DNA from: Acidimicrobiia bacterium
GTDB lineage: Bacteria > Actinomycetota > Acidimicrobiia > IMCC26256 > PALSA-610
Assembly (NCBI GenBank): GCA_026002935.1
Contig: BPGH01000001.1
Span: forward strand, 979,965 to 1,043,964
Direction: 5' to 3'
Length of the DNA: 64,000 bases
This document shows positions 7,322 through 18,774 of this stretch, one piece after another; within the stretch, counting starts at the first letter, position 1; each line of letters starts with the position of its first letter. The translations under genes were made by a program, and so were the position numbers. The notes under the pieces were generated by a model, which was not told the DNA's origin, ran no database searches, and worked only from the letters and a program-made list of their open reading frames with translations.

Positions 7322-8377
7322 ATGGCGATCCCCGCGACGCTCGACGAGGTCACCGCCGCCTGGCTCGGCGCGGTGCTCGGCGCCGAGGTCCGTGCGGTGG
7401 AGGTGCTCGACGCGCACTCGGGCACGACCGGCCGGGCCCGGATCCGTCTCGACAGCGGCGGCGCGCTGCCCGACACGCTGTTCGTGAAGCTCCGGCCGTT
7501 CGACGACGAGCAGGCGGCGTTCGTGGCGATGGTGGGGCTCGGCGTGTCGGAGGCGCGCTTCTACGCGGCGGTCGGCGACGACCTGCCGGTGCGCAGCCCG
7601 AAGGTGTGGCACGCGGACCACGACGAGACCGACCACTCGTTCGTGATGGTGCTCGAGGACCTGGAGGCGTCGGGGTGCCGGTTCGCGACCCCCGACGACG
7701 ACGACGTGCTCGCGATCGCCGAGTCGCTGATGGACGAGCTCGCCGCGTTGCACGCCCGGTACTGGGGCGACGACCTCGACTGGCTCGGCACGCATGCGCC
7801 GGGCCCCGGCGACGGCCCGGCGGCACAGGAGCGGATGGCGGTGGGCGCGGCGCTGGTGCAGGCGGCGGTCGAGCGATTCGCCGACGGGCTGCCGCCCGAG
7901 TTCCGCCGGCTCGGCGAGCTGTACGTCGCGCGCCACCGCGAGATCGGCGCCCTGTGGAACGAGGGCGAGCGCACCCTCGTGCACGGCGACGACCACATCG
8001 GCAACCTGTTCGTCGACGCGGGGCGCACGGGCTTCTACGACTGGGCGGTCGCGAGCCGCTTCCCGGGGATGCGCGACGTCGCGTACTTCCTGTGCAACTC
8101 GCTCCCCGACGCCGTGCGCCGCGCCGAGGAGGACCGGCTGATCGCGCGCTACCTCGCGGCGCTCGCCGGCCGCGGCGTGACCCTCGACCCGCGCACCGCG
8201 CACGACCAGTACCGGTTGTTCGCCGTCTACTCGTGGATCGCCGCGACGACGACCTACGCGATGGGCTCGAAGTGGCAACCCGAGGAGGTCGGCCGCCGGG
8301 CGACCGAGCGGGCGACGCGCGCGATCGCCGACCTCGACGTGCTCGGCCTGCTCCACGACCGGCTCCGCGGCGCGTGA
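7322..8377 (+). CDS. aminoglycoside-phosphotransferase/ecdysteroid-kinase-like phosphotransferase
   Basis: A 351-residue member of the APH/choline-kinase-like fold. The N-lobe contains the glycine-poor ATP strand region (SGTTGRARIRLD, FVKLRPF with the likely ATP-anchoring Lys). The catalytic loop is LVHGDDHIGNLFVD (Brenner-type HGDxHxxN) and the metal-binding Asp follows in GFYDW. Members of this group phosphorylate small hydroxyl compounds or acyl-like alcohols and often sit in actinobacterial lipid or xenobiotic clusters; true aminoglycoside resistance is not implied. The ATG follows GCAGGAG. Confidence 0.75.
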   Translation: MAIPATLDEVTAAWLGAVLGAEVRAVEVLDAHSGTTGRARIRLDSGGALPDTLFVKLRPFDDEQAAFVAMVGLGVSEARFYAAVGDDLPVRSPKVWHADHDETDHSFVMVLEDLEASGCRFATPDDDDVLAIAESLMDELAALHARYWGDDLDWLGTHAPGPGDGPAAQERMAVGAALVQAAVERFADGLPPEFRRLGELYVARHREIGALWNEGERTLVHGDDHIGNLFVDAGRTGFYDWAVASRFPGMRDVAYFLCNSLPDAVRRAEEDRLIARYLAALAGRGVTLDPRTAHDQYRLFAVYSWIAATTTYAMGSKWQPEEVGRRATERATRAIADLDVLGLLHDRLRGA

Positions 8378-8440
8378 CACGCGGCGGCGGTGCCGCTCGT
8401 CCGTCTGCCCGCGTGCCCGCACACCGCGGCTCGTCCTCGT

Positions 8441-8472
8441 GCCCGCGCGGCCCCGCCGGGCGCCGCGCGGGC
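8441..8472. terminator. 11-bp stem GC-rich hairpin
   Basis: GCCCGCGCGGC (8441-8451) and GCCGCGCGGGC (8462-8472) pair perfectly around a 10-base loop, about 60 bases past the phosphotransferase stop. A TACCGT box follows directly and may serve the next gene. Confidence 0.45.
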
Positions 8473-8532
8473 CCGTACCGTGTCCCGGGCGGCCACGACC
8501 CGCCGCGGCGCGCACCGAAGGAGGAACCGCCC

Positions 8533-8895
8533 GTGACCGACCCCCGGCCCGACGCGTACACCGACGGAACCGGCGCACCCGACGGCGCGCCGGGCGGCTT
8601 CTACGGGCTGCTCGAACGCAGCCTGTTCCCGAGGATCATCGGGTGGACGATCCACCCGCTGCACATCCTCGCGCTGCTGTTCCTTTGGATCGCCCTGCTG
8701 GTGTTCCACCGCACCGGCTTCGAGCTCGTCGGCGGCAACTACACCAACGGGCTCTCGGCCATGGCCGCGAGCATCGTCCTGCTGCAGCAGACCCGCCACC
8801 ATCGCGAGGTGCGCCGCCTGCACGAGCGCCACGACCGGCTGCTGCACCAGTTGCACGAGCTCGTGACGCGCGGCGGGGGCGACGCACCGTCCTGA
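8533..8895 (+). CDS. small two-helix membrane protein with C-terminal coiled coil
   Basis: A 120-residue protein with a soluble lead (1-30), two probable membrane helices (about 41-62, LHILALLFLWIALLVFH, and 70-88, NGLSAMAASIVLLQQ) and a C-terminal His/Arg/Leu coil (REVRRLHERHDRLLHQLHELV). The layout recalls low-affinity iron permease-like proteins (membrane pair followed by a charged helix), but I cannot assign it firmly. The GTG start has AAGGAGG seven bases upstream. Confidence 0.55.
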   Translation: MTDPRPDAYTDGTGAPDGAPGGFYGLLERSLFPRIIGWTIHPLHILALLFLWIALLVFHRTGFELVGGNYTNGLSAMAASIVLLQQTRHHREVRRLHERHDRLLHQLHELVTRGGGDAPS

Positions 8896-8905
8896 GGCCG
8901 GCGGT

Positions 8906-9637
8906 TCAGGGGCCGAGACCGAGGATCCGTGCGAGCGCACCGCCGGAGCGGCCCGCGACCGGGTGCAGGCCGACGGTGCGCCCCGGCTCGTAGCGCACGA
9001 CGCGGTCGGCGAGGTCCGCGACGTCCTCGGGGTCGTGGGTGACGAGCAACGCGGTGAGGCCGTGCGCGTCGACGAGCTCGCGCACGAGGCGGCGCAGGGC
9101 GGCGCGGGTCGGCCGGTCGAGCGCGCTGAACGGCTCGTCGAGCAGCAGGACGCGCGGTTCGCCCGCCAGCGCCCGCGCGAGCGCGACGCGCTGGCGCTCG
9201 CCGCCCGACAGCGCGCCCGTCGGCGTGTCCGCGAGGTGCGCCGCCCGCACCTGGTCGAGCCACCGGGCCGCGAGCGCGCGACGCGCCCGCCCCCGGCGTC
9301 CCCCGCGCACCGCGAGCGCGACGTTCCCGAGGGGGCTGCGGTGCGGCAGCAGCGCCGCGTCCTGGAACACCATCCCGAGGCGGCGCCGCTGGGTCGGGAC
9401 GTGCAGCCCGCGAGCCGCGTCGGCGACGACCTCGCCGTCCATGACGATCGTGCCCCGCTGCGGCCGCAGGAGCCCGGCGACCGTCGCGACCGTCACGCTC
9501 TTGCCGGCGCCCGACGGCCCGAACAGGGCGGTGACGCCGGGGCCCACGCCGAACGCGGCGGTGACCGAGAACCCGCCGACCGTCGTGGTGACGTCGACGT
9601 CGAGCGCGGGGCCGGGGCCGGCCTCGGTGCCGCTCAC
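8906..9637 (-). CDS. modC: molybdate ABC transporter ATP-binding protein ModC
   Basis: A 243-residue ABC ATPase: Walker A GPSGAGKS (about 40-47), Q-loop FQDAALLPH, signature LSGGERQRVALARAL, Walker B VLLLDEP with catalytic Glu, and H-loop THD. It powers molybdate (or tungstate) import. It lacks the C-terminal TOBE/molybdate-binding domain of longer ModC proteins, giving a short form. It is last in the leftward operon regulator-modA-modB-modC; its ATG overlaps the modB stop by 4 bases. Confidence 0.85.
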   Translation of the reverse strand: MSGTEAGPGPALDVDVTTTVGGFSVTAAFGVGPGVTALFGPSGAGKSVTVATVAGLLRPQRGTIVMDGEVVADAARGLHVPTQRRRLGMVFQDAALLPHRSPLGNVALAVRGGRRGRARRALAARWLDQVRAAHLADTPTGALSGGERQRVALARALAGEPRVLLLDEPFSALDRPTRAALRRLVRELVDAHGLTALLVTHDPEDVADLADRVVRYEPGRTVGLHPVAGRSGGALARILGLGP

Positions 9638-10296
9638 GACGGGCGCCGCGCCGACAGGCGGGTCACGGCGAGCAGCACGACGACCGCGACCGCGGCGAGC
9701 ACGAGCGCGCCCGCGCGGGCGGCGGAGTCGTCACCGGCCTGCACGGCGTCGTACACGGCGACGGGGAGCGTCTGGGTGCGGCCGGGGATGTTGCCCGCGA
9801 CCATGATCGTCGCGCCGAAGTCGCCGAGCGCGCGGGCGAAGCCGAGCGCGACGCCCGCGAGCAGCCCGCGCCGCGCGGCGGGGAAGGTGACCAGCGCCGC
9901 GACCCGCCACTCCGGATGGCCGGCGACGCGCACCGCCGCCTCGAGCCGGGGGTCGACCTCCTCGATCGCGGCCCGGCCGGTGCGCACGACGTAGGGGAAC
10001 GCGGAGATCGCGGCCGCGACGACCGCCGCGGCGGGGGTGAACACGAGCGGGCGTCCCGTGACCTGTTCCCACGCGCGGCCGATGGGGCTCTCGGCACCGA
10101 TGACCGTGAGCAGGTAGTAGCCGAGCACGGTCGGGGGCAGCACGATGGGCACGGTCGCGACCGCCTCGATCAGGCCGCGGCCGCGGAACCGGCCCTTTGC
10201 GAGCACGTACGCGGTCGCGACGCCGCCGGTCGCGGCGAGGAGCGTCGCGATCGTCGCGACCCGCAACGACAGCCACAGCGGGTGCCAGTCGTCCAT
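9634..10296 (-). CDS. modB: molybdate ABC transporter permease ModB
   Basis: A 220-residue membrane protein with about five to six hydrophobic helices. The cytoplasmic EAA-like loop reads AVRVAGHPEWRVAALVTFPAARRGLLAGVALGFARALGDFGATIMVAGN, matching the ModB signature LGEFGATxMxAGN with Asp for Glu. It forms the channel for molybdate. Start ATG 10296 (MDDWHPLWLSLRVA) is 8 bases after the modA stop; overlap with modC indicates coupling. Confidence 0.88.
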   Translation of the reverse strand: MDDWHPLWLSLRVATIATLLAATGGVATAYVLAKGRFRGRGLIEAVATVPIVLPPTVLGYYLLTVIGAESPIGRAWEQVTGRPLVFTPAAAVVAAAISAFPYVVRTGRAAIEEVDPRLEAAVRVAGHPEWRVAALVTFPAARRGLLAGVALGFARALGDFGATIMVAGNIPGRTQTLPVAVYDAVQAGDDSAARAGALVLAAVAVVVLLAVTRLSARRPS

Positions 10297-10304
10297 GGTC
10301 GCGC

Positions 10305-11165
10305 TCAGCCCGCGGGCAGCCGCTCGCCCGGCAGCACGAACCCGTACCGCACCATCACCTCGCGTCCCGCGGGCGACGAGACGAACGCGGCGAAGGCGCG
10401 CGCCGCCTCGCCGCGCGCGCCGGTCGAGGTGACGACGAGCGTCTGCCGCAGCGGTTCGTGCAGGTCGTCGGGGACGAGCCGGTACCGGCCGCCGTCGGCG
10501 ATCGCGAGGGAGAGGGCGACGATCGCCACGTCCGCGTTGCCCGACCGCGCGATCCGGAACGTGTCGGAGACGTTCTCGCCGTACACGAGGCGGCGCTCGA
10601 CGTCGTCGTACACCCCGGTGGCGCGCAACGCCTGCTCCGCCGCGACGCCGTAGGGCGCGTGCCGCGGGTTCGCGATCGCGATGCGCCGGTAGCGGGCGTC
10701 CGCGAGGCCGCCGATCGCGTCGGGGAGGTCCGCCGGGTCCCTCGTCCACAGCACGATCCGGCCGTACGCGTAGTCGGCCTTCGTGGACGCGTCCCCCCGC
10801 CCGGCCTCGACGACCTCGTCGGCGTACTCGACGTTCGCCGACGCGAAGAGGTCGAACGGCGCGCCGTTGAGGATCTGCTCGCGCAGCTGGCCCGACGAGC
10901 CGAACACGAACGTCACCCGCGTGCCCGTGTCGCGCCGGAACGCCTCCCCGAGCTCCTCGAACGCGGGCCGGAGGTCGCTCGCCGCGGCGACCGTGATCTC
11001 CCCGGCCGGCGCGCCGGTGTCCGCCGGCGCCGGGGCGGTGGTGCCCCGGGCGGCCGCCTCGTCCGCTCCCCCCGACGTGCCTCCCGAGCACGCCGCGAGC
11101 GCGAGCGCCGCCAGCACGGCCGCGGCCCGCGCCCGACGGGTTCCGTGGCGGCGTGCGGGGCTCAC
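10305..11165 (-). CDS. modA: molybdate ABC transporter substrate-binding lipoprotein ModA
   Basis: A 286-residue exported lipoprotein: LALAAC lipobox with Cys26, then a Thr/Ala/Pro linker and a periplasmic-binding-protein fold from about residue 57 ([42 protein letters not shown]). The SDL near the start and the GSSGQL loop are typical oxyanion contacts of ModA. The pair [17 protein letters not shown] is another family block. GTG start overlaps the regulator stop as GTGA, so it is translated with the upstream regulator. Confidence 0.88.
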   Translation of the reverse strand: MSPARRHGTRRARAAAVLAALALAACSGGTSGGADEAAARGTTAPAPADTGAPAGEITVAAASDLRPAFEELGEAFRRDTGTRVTFVFGSSGQLREQILNGAPFDLFASANVEYADEVVEAGRGDASTKADYAYGRIVLWTRDPADLPDAIGGLADARYRRIAIANPRHAPYGVAAEQALRATGVYDDVERRLVYGENVSDTFRIARSGNADVAIVALSLAIADGGRYRLVPDDLHEPLRQTLVVTSTGARGEAARAFAAFVSSPAGREVMVRYGFVLPGERLPAG

Positions 11166-12187
11166 GCGACCTGCGTGCCGAGCTCGGCGAGGTCGTAGCC
11201 GCCGATCAGCGCGAGGCGCTCGCGCAGCGCCGGCCCGGTGAGCGCGTCCACGACCGCGGCGGCGGCCGGCGCCGACACCCACCGGTCGTCGATCCACAGC
11301 TCGACGGCGTGCTCCTCGAGCGGCAGGAACCGCAGCCCGAAGGAGCGGGCCGCGGCCTCCATCGTGAGACCGGCCGGCGCGCCGGTCGCGACGCGGCGCG
11401 CGACGTCGAGGTGGCCCGACGCGACCGGGCCGGGGACCGCCGCCGGCGCGCCCGCGCGCGCGAGCGCGCGTGCGAAGGCCTGTTGGGTGCCCGCGCCCGC
11501 GTCGCGCTGCACGACGCGCAGGCGCCGCGTCGCGATCTCCTCCACCGTCGGCACGCCCGAGGCGCGCGCCGACGCGAGCCCGACGCGCCAGCGGCCGAGC
11601 CGCCAGCGGCGCACCGGCACGGGGGGCGCGGGCAGCGCGTCGGTGGGGGCGTGCACCACCACCCCGTGGACGCGGCCGGCCCCGAGCGCGTCGACCGCGC
11701 GCCCGGTCGACGCGTACGCGACCGGGACGCGCCGACGCGCGGTGCGTTCGACGAGGGTGGCGAGGAGGCCGAGCGCGGGGTCGCACCCCGCGAGCACGAG
11801 CCCGGCGGCGGACCCCCCGGTGAGTCGACGGACGCGGCCGCCGCGGACGGTCGCGTCGGCGAGCGCCCAGCGCTCGGGGTTCTCCGCGCCGTGGTCGGCG
11901 GGGATCGTCACGAGCTGCTCGCCGACGCGGGCGAGCACCACCGGCGTGCCGTCGGCCGGCGGGTCGCCGCCGCAGGCCGGCACGGGCTCGCCCGCCGGGT
12001 CGGGGGCGAACAGCTCCTCCACGGGGTGGCCGAGCGCCCGCGCGAGCGCGATCGCGGCGGCGACGTTGGGGAGGTGGCGCCCGGCCTCGACCGCGCCGAC
12101 GAGCTGACGGCTCACGCCCGCCGCGGCGGCGAGCTCGGCCTGCGACCAGCCCCGGGCCTCGCGGACTGCTCGGATCCTGGCGGCCAT
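11162..12187 (-). CDS. XRE-type HTH regulator with C-terminal periplasmic-binding-like domain (molybdate operon regulator)
   Basis: A 341-residue protein. Residues 1-60 are an XRE helix-turn-helix ([45 protein letters not shown]). From about residue 125 to the end is a PBP-like substrate-binding domain of the PF12727 type ([73 protein letters not shown]). It stands first in the mod operon and probably senses molybdate or molybdenum cofactor; this replaces the classical ModE. The ATG at 12187 is probably leaderless, with TAGGTT six bases upstream. Confidence 0.85.
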   Translation of the reverse strand: MAARIRAVREARGWSQAELAAAAGVSRQLVGAVEAGRHLPNVAAAIALARALGHPVEELFAPDPAGEPVPACGGDPPADGTPVVLARVGEQLVTIPADHGAENPERWALADATVRGGRVRRLTGGSAAGLVLAGCDPALGLLATLVERTARRRVPVAYASTGRAVDALGAGRVHGVVVHAPTDALPAPPVPVRRWRLGRWRVGLASARASGVPTVEEIATRRLRVVQRDAGAGTQQAFARALARAGAPAAVPGPVASGHLDVARRVATGAPAGLTMEAAARSFGLRFLPLEEHAVELWIDDRWVSAPAAAAVVDALTGPALRERLALIGGYDLAELGTQVA

Positions 12188-12193
12188 GCTGGG

Positions 12194-12199
12194 AACCTA
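12194..12199 (-). promoter_or_regulatory. -10 box (TAGGTT) of the leaderless molybdate operon
   Basis: On the minus strand TAGGTT is separated from the ATG at 12187 by 6 bases. A TCGACG hexamer 17 bases further upstream could be a weak -35. Confidence 0.45.
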
Positions 12200-12296
12200 G
12201 CCGAGCCACCCGGACGCGTCGACCCGCCGGGCGACGGTTGCCCCCCGGGGCGGTTCGCCGTACGGTCGCCGCGTCCGCCGCGACGGGGGCGCTGCC

Positions 12297-13521
12297 ATGG
12301 TCTCGCTCGACTTCAGGACCCGGACCGACGCCGACATCCGGGGCGTGTCGCCGGGCGAGTTCTTCGGGGGCGAACTGCCCGCCCTCGCCGCCGCCCATTG
12401 CGACCTCGCGCTCCCCGGCGCCCGCGAGCTGGGGGTCGAGCCGTTCGCGTTCGTGACCCCGTCGGGCGCGTGGACCGTGGCGCTCGCCGGCGACGCCTTC
12501 ACCGTCACCCCGGGCGACGACGCACCCGCGGTGGCCCACTGTGCCGACGACGACGTGTCGCAACTGGTCGACGACCTCGTGACGCCGATGACCTTCCTCA
12601 CGGCGGGCCGGCTGCGCATGGCGCGCGGCGACCTCGGCGACTTCCTCGACTGGTGGGTGGTGCTGCGCTCGCTGATCGACGGGCGCGCCGTGCACACCCG
12701 CGGTGCGGTCGGCTTCGCGGCACGCGACGGACGGGCCGCTCGACCTCGGCCGCTCGTTCACCCCTGCCGACGACGACGCCGAGCTCGCGCACTTCCTCGC
12801 CGAGGCCGGGTACCTGCACCTCCGGGGCTGGTTCCCGCGCGAGTGGATGGACGAGATCGCCGCCGACATGGACCGGGCGCGGCCCGGCTACGCGCGCGGC
12901 GACGGGCGTTCGTGGTGGGCGCGCACCGCTGCGGGGGAGGACCGTTGCGTGCGCATGCAGTACTTCGACGAGCACTCGGCCGCGGTGCGCGAGCTGCTCG
13001 CCTCGGACGCGTTCGCCCGCATCGGGCGGCTGCTCGAGGGGGGGTACGAGGCGCGCACGGAGGGCAACCGGATCGAGGCGCTCGACAAGCCGATCGGCGT
13101 CGTCGAGGGGATCTCCGACGTGCCGTGGCACAAGGACTGTTCGCTCGGGATGCACTCGTACCGGTGTTGCGGGCTCACGGTCGGGATCTCGGTCACCGGC
13201 GCCGACGCGCGATCGGGCCAACTGCGCGTCGTGGCGGGCTCGCACCGCGCGCTCGTGCAGCCCGCGTTCCTGCGCCGCGACTGCGACCTGCCGGTCGTGG
13301 ACCTGCCGACCGGCACCGGCGACGTCACCGTGCACGCGAGCTGCACGCTGCACATGGCGCAGCCGCCGGTCGAGCGGGAGCGGAAGGTCTGCTACACGGG
13401 CTTCGGCCTCCCGCCCCGCGGCGAGGCCGGCGACGCCCAACGGCGCGCCGCCGCGGCGATCGGCACCGTGCGCGAGGCCGCCTACACGACGGTGTCGCAG
13501 GCGCCGGGGCACGTCGGCTGA
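12297..13521 (+). CDS. SCP2-like domain fused to phytanoyl-CoA dioxygenase (one frameshift near 12732)
   Basis: Two halves in different frames make one protein of about 408 residues. The first part (12297-12731) is sterol-carrier-like: [35 protein letters not shown], and the block [31 protein letters not shown]. The second (from 12733) is an Fe(II)/2-oxoglutarate dioxygenase of the PhyH family: [19 protein letters not shown], metal ligands HxD in [10 protein letters not shown], and a distal His in [11 protein letters not shown]. Related actinobacterial proteins carry both parts in one chain, and dropping C12732 restores the frame through [12 protein letters not shown]. It likely hydroxylates a lipid or terpenoid acid held by the carrier domain. 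Confidence 0.7.
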
Positions 13522-13562
13522 GCGCCTGCGGCGGCCAGCCCGTCGCGCTCCATCGAATCGAG

Positions 13563-13599
13563 TCGCTCAGATTCTTGACTCGATCAAGAATCTGAGCGA
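13563..13599. promoter_or_regulatory. long perfect palindrome, operator of the fur-katG operon
   Basis: TCGCTCAGATTCTTGA, five bases (CTCGA), TCAAGAATCTGAGCGA: 16-bp arms without mismatch. It spans the promoter of the Fur-family gene starting at 13610, so the repressor can shut its own operon. The length exceeds a usual 19-bp Fur box and may hold two dimers. Confidence 0.75.
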
Positions 13600-13603
13600 T
13601 GAT
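13575..13603 (+). promoter_or_regulatory. leaderless promoter of fur-katG (TTGACT-17-GATGAT)
   Basis: TTGACT (13575-13580) and GATGAT (13598-13603) are exactly 17 bases apart, and GTG 13610 follows after 6 bases. The geometry is identical to that of the arsR promoter at 5744-5772. Both boxes overlap the palindrome. Confidence 0.65.
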
Positions 13604-13605
13604 GA

Positions 13606-16426
<2,821 letters not shown>

Positions 16427-16428
<2 letters not shown>

Positions 16429-16470
16429 CCGGGGTCGGGGGGCGGTGCCCGCCGCCCCCCGACCCCGGTC
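16427..16470 (+). terminator. 19-bp stem hairpin after katG
   Basis: GACCGGGGTCGGGGGGCGG (16427-16445) pairs without mismatch with CCGCCCCCCGACCCCGGTC (16452-16470) around a 6-base loop. The left arm begins within the katG stop codon. There is no T-run. Confidence 0.7.
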
Positions 16471-16572
16471 GGGCGCCGGCCCGGCGTGTCGACCGCTGCG
16501 GTCGCGGGCCCGTCCCACCTGCGCGGGCGCGGGCGCGGTCGGTAACGTCGCCGCCGCCCGGGAGGTGGCCCC

Positions 16573-18726
16573 ATGTCGATCGCGATCACCGACGACCACC
16601 GCGCCCTCGCCGAGACGGCGCGTGACTTCCTCGCCTCGCGCCAGGCGCTCGCCGCGGCGCGCGCCCTGCTGGAGGCGGACACGGAGGGCCGGCCGCCGTT
16701 CTGGGCCGACCTCGCGGGCCTCGGCTGGCTCGGCCTGCACCTGCCCGAGGCCCACGGGGGCTCCGGCTTCGGGTTCGAGGAGCTCGTCGTGGTGGTCGAG
16801 GAGCTCGGGCGCGTCGTCGCGCCGGGCCCGTTCGTCCCGACCGTCACCGCGAGCGCGGTGATCGCCGCCGCGGCCCCCGAGCCGGTGCGCGCCCAGCACC
16901 TCCCGCGTCTCGCCGACGGGTCGGCGGCGGCGGCGGTCGCGCCGGGCGCGGCGGTCGAGGTGCGCGACGGGCGCGCGACCGGTCCCGCCGGCGTCGTCGT
17001 CGGCGGCGGCCTCGCGGACCTGTTCGTCGTCGCGGCGGGCGACGACGCGGTGATCGTCGCGGCCGGCGAGGGCGTCACCGTCGAGACGCCCGCGAACCTC
17101 GACCCGACGCGCCGCTCGTCGCGCGTGACGCTCGACGGTGCGCCGGCGACCGTGCTGCCGGCGGCGCGCCGTCTGCTCGTCGACCTCACCCGCCTGCTGT
17201 TCTCGGCCGAGGCCGTCGGGATGGCGCGCGCGTGCACCGAGCAGGCGGCCGAGTACGCGAAGGTGCGCCACCAGTTCGGGCGGCCGATCGCCATGTTCCA
17301 GGCGGTCAAGCACCACTGCGCCAACATGCTGGTCGCGACCGAGCTCGCGACCGGCGCGGTCTGGGACGCGGCCCGGGCCGCGGCCACGGGCGGCGACCAG
17401 CTCTCCTACGCGGCCGCCATGGCCGCGACGCTCGCGGCACCTGCCGCGGACCTGTGCGCGAACCTGAGCACGCAGGTGCACGGGGGCATCGCGATGACCT
17501 GGGAGCACGACGCGCACCTGTACATGCGCCGCGCCACGACGCTGCTCGCCGTGCTCGAGCCCGACGCCGCGGCCGCCGACCTCGCGGACCTCACCCGCCG
17601 CGGCGTCGTGCGCACCAAGCACGTGGAGCTCCCTGCCGAGGCGGAGCCGATCCGCGCCGAGGTGCGCGAGTTCGTGGCGCGCGTGAAGGACCTGCCCGCG
17701 GAGGCGCAGCGCGACCGGCTGATCGAGGAGGGCTACGTGATGCCCCACTGGCCGAGGCCGTGGGGGCGCGACGCGGGCGCGGTCGAGCAGCTCGTGATCG
17801 AGCAGGAGTTCTCCGCGGCGGGGATCAAGCGCCCCGCCTACGGCATCACCGGCTGGGTGATCCTCACCCTCATCCAGCACGGCACGCCGGAACAGGTCGA
17901 GCGATGGGTTCCGCCCGCGCTGCGCCAGGAGGTCATCTGGTGCCAGCTCTTCAGCGAACCCGACGCCGGTTCCGACGCCGCCGGGATCAAGACGCGCGGC
18001 ACCCGCGTCGAGGGCGGCTGGCTCGTGAACGGCCAGAAGGTCTGGACCTCCGGTGCGCACGTCGCCGGACTCGGGTTCGCGACCGTCCGCACCAACCCCG
18101 ACGTGCCGAAGCACGAGGGCATCACCATGATGGTGATCGACATGCACGCGCCCGGCGTCGAGGTGCGGCCGCTGCGCATGACGACCGGACGGTCGGAGTT
18201 CAACGAGGTGTTCTTCAACGACGTCTTCGTCCCCGACGACGACGTCGTCGGCCCCGTCGACGGCGGCTGGACCGTCGCGCGCGCGACGCTCGGCAACGAG
18301 AGCGTGAGCATCGGCGGCGGTGACGGCGGGTTCACGGTGCCCGGCGACGTGATGATCGCGGCGTTCGACGCGCACCCCGAACGGCTCCCGGGCGGCGAGT
18401 CGCGCATCGGCCGGTACGTCGCGCAGCACCGCGCGATCGGCCTGCTCAACCTGCGCAGCGCGCACCGCGCGGTCGCGAGCGCCGAGCCGGGCCCGGAGGG
18501 CGCGATCACCAAGCTCGTCCTGTCGGAGGTCGGTCACGAGGCCGCCGCGATCCTCACCCAGCTCAACGGGCCCGACGCGGTGTTCATGGACGGCCCCGGG
18601 GCCGCGAGCAACCAGCTCGTGCTGTTCCACCGCGGCCTGTCGATCGCGGGGGGCACCTCCGAGATCAAGCGCAACCAGATCGGCGAGCGCATCCTCGGCC
18701 TGCCGCGCGACCCGCTGCTGAAGTGA
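16573..18726 (+). CDS. double-length acyl-CoA dehydrogenase, FadE34-like
   Basis: A 717-residue fusion of two acyl-CoA dehydrogenase modules. Residues 1 to about 345 form the first (ITDDHRALAETARDFLA, YAKVRHQFGRPIAMFQAVKHHCANM, TQVHGGIAMTWEHDAHLYMRR). Residues about 357-717 form the second (WCQLFSEPDAGSDAAGIKTRGTR, GWLVNGQKVWTSGAHVA, GGTSEIKRNQIGERILGLPRD). The length and duplicated layout match mycobacterial FadE34 (about 711 residues), which oxidises sterol side-chain CoA thioesters; a branched or cyclic acyl-CoA is therefore likely here. The catalytic base is in the second half. ATG has GGGAGG upstream; TAACGT at about 16542 may be the -10. Confidence 0.85.
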   Translation: MSIAITDDHRALAETARDFLASRQALAAARALLEADTEGRPPFWADLAGLGWLGLHLPEAHGGSGFGFEELVVVVEELGRVVAPGPFVPTVTASAVIAAAAPEPVRAQHLPRLADGSAAAAVAPGAAVEVRDGRATGPAGVVVGGGLADLFVVAAGDDAVIVAAGEGVTVETPANLDPTRRSSRVTLDGAPATVLPAARRLLVDLTRLLFSAEAVGMARACTEQAAEYAKVRHQFGRPIAMFQAVKHHCANMLVATELATGAVWDAARAAATGGDQLSYAAAMAATLAAPAADLCANLSTQVHGGIAMTWEHDAHLYMRRATTLLAVLEPDAAAADLADLTRRGVVRTKHVELPAEAEPIRAEVREFVARVKDLPAEAQRDRLIEEGYVMPHWPRPWGRDAGAVEQLVIEQEFSAAGIKRPAYGITGWVILTLIQHGTPEQVERWVPPALRQEVIWCQLFSEPDAGSDAAGIKTRGTRVEGGWLVNGQKVWTSGAHVAGLGFATVRTNPDVPKHEGITMMVIDMHAPGVEVRPLRMTTGRSEFNEVFFNDVFVPDDDVVGPVDGGWTVARATLGNESVSIGGGDGGFTVPGDVMIAAFDAHPERLPGGESRIGRYVAQHRAIGLLNLRSAHRAVASAEPGPEGAITKLVLSEVGHEAAAILTQLNGPDAVFMDGPGAASNQLVLFHRGLSIAGGTSEIKRNQIGERILGLPRDPLLK

Positions 18727-18731
18727 CACGC

Positions 18732-18751
18732 CCGCCCCGGCCCCGGGGCGG
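18732..18751 (+). terminator. GC-rich hairpin after the FadE34-like gene
   Basis: CCGCCCC and GGGGCGG pair around a GGCCCC loop just after the stop codon at 18724-18726 and before the next promoter. Confidence 0.45.
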
Positions 18752-18761
18752 CGCGGCGTCG

Positions 18762-18767
18762 TAAAAT
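18762..18767 (+). promoter_or_regulatory. -10 box TAAAAT of a leaderless promoter
   Basis: TAAAAT is a strong -10 in this GC-rich DNA and stands 7 bases before GTG 18775. It overlaps the alternative ATG at 18766, which argues against that start. Confidence 0.6.
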
Positions 18768-18774
18768 GGGCACC

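Noticed and set aside
7322..8377. A true aminoglycoside phosphotransferase resistance gene
   Set aside because: The kinase motifs are shared by a broad family that phosphorylates many small alcohols; nothing specific to aminoglycoside binding can be seen.
10305..12869. A single 854-residue protein including ModA
   Set aside because: The upstream two thirds run out of frame through the regulator gene; ModA has its own lipoprotein signal and coupled GTG start at 11165.
16531..16547. GGTCGGTAACG upstream of the FadE34-like gene as a fifth operator site
   Set aside because: It matches only GGTCGGTA and lacks the ACY before and MYA after the core; chance occurrence is likely, though it could be a weak site.
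18766..18768. ATG 18766 as start of the class II aldolase
   Set aside because: It lies within the TAAAAT -10 box; GTG 18775 stands 7 bases after the box and leaves the fold complete.
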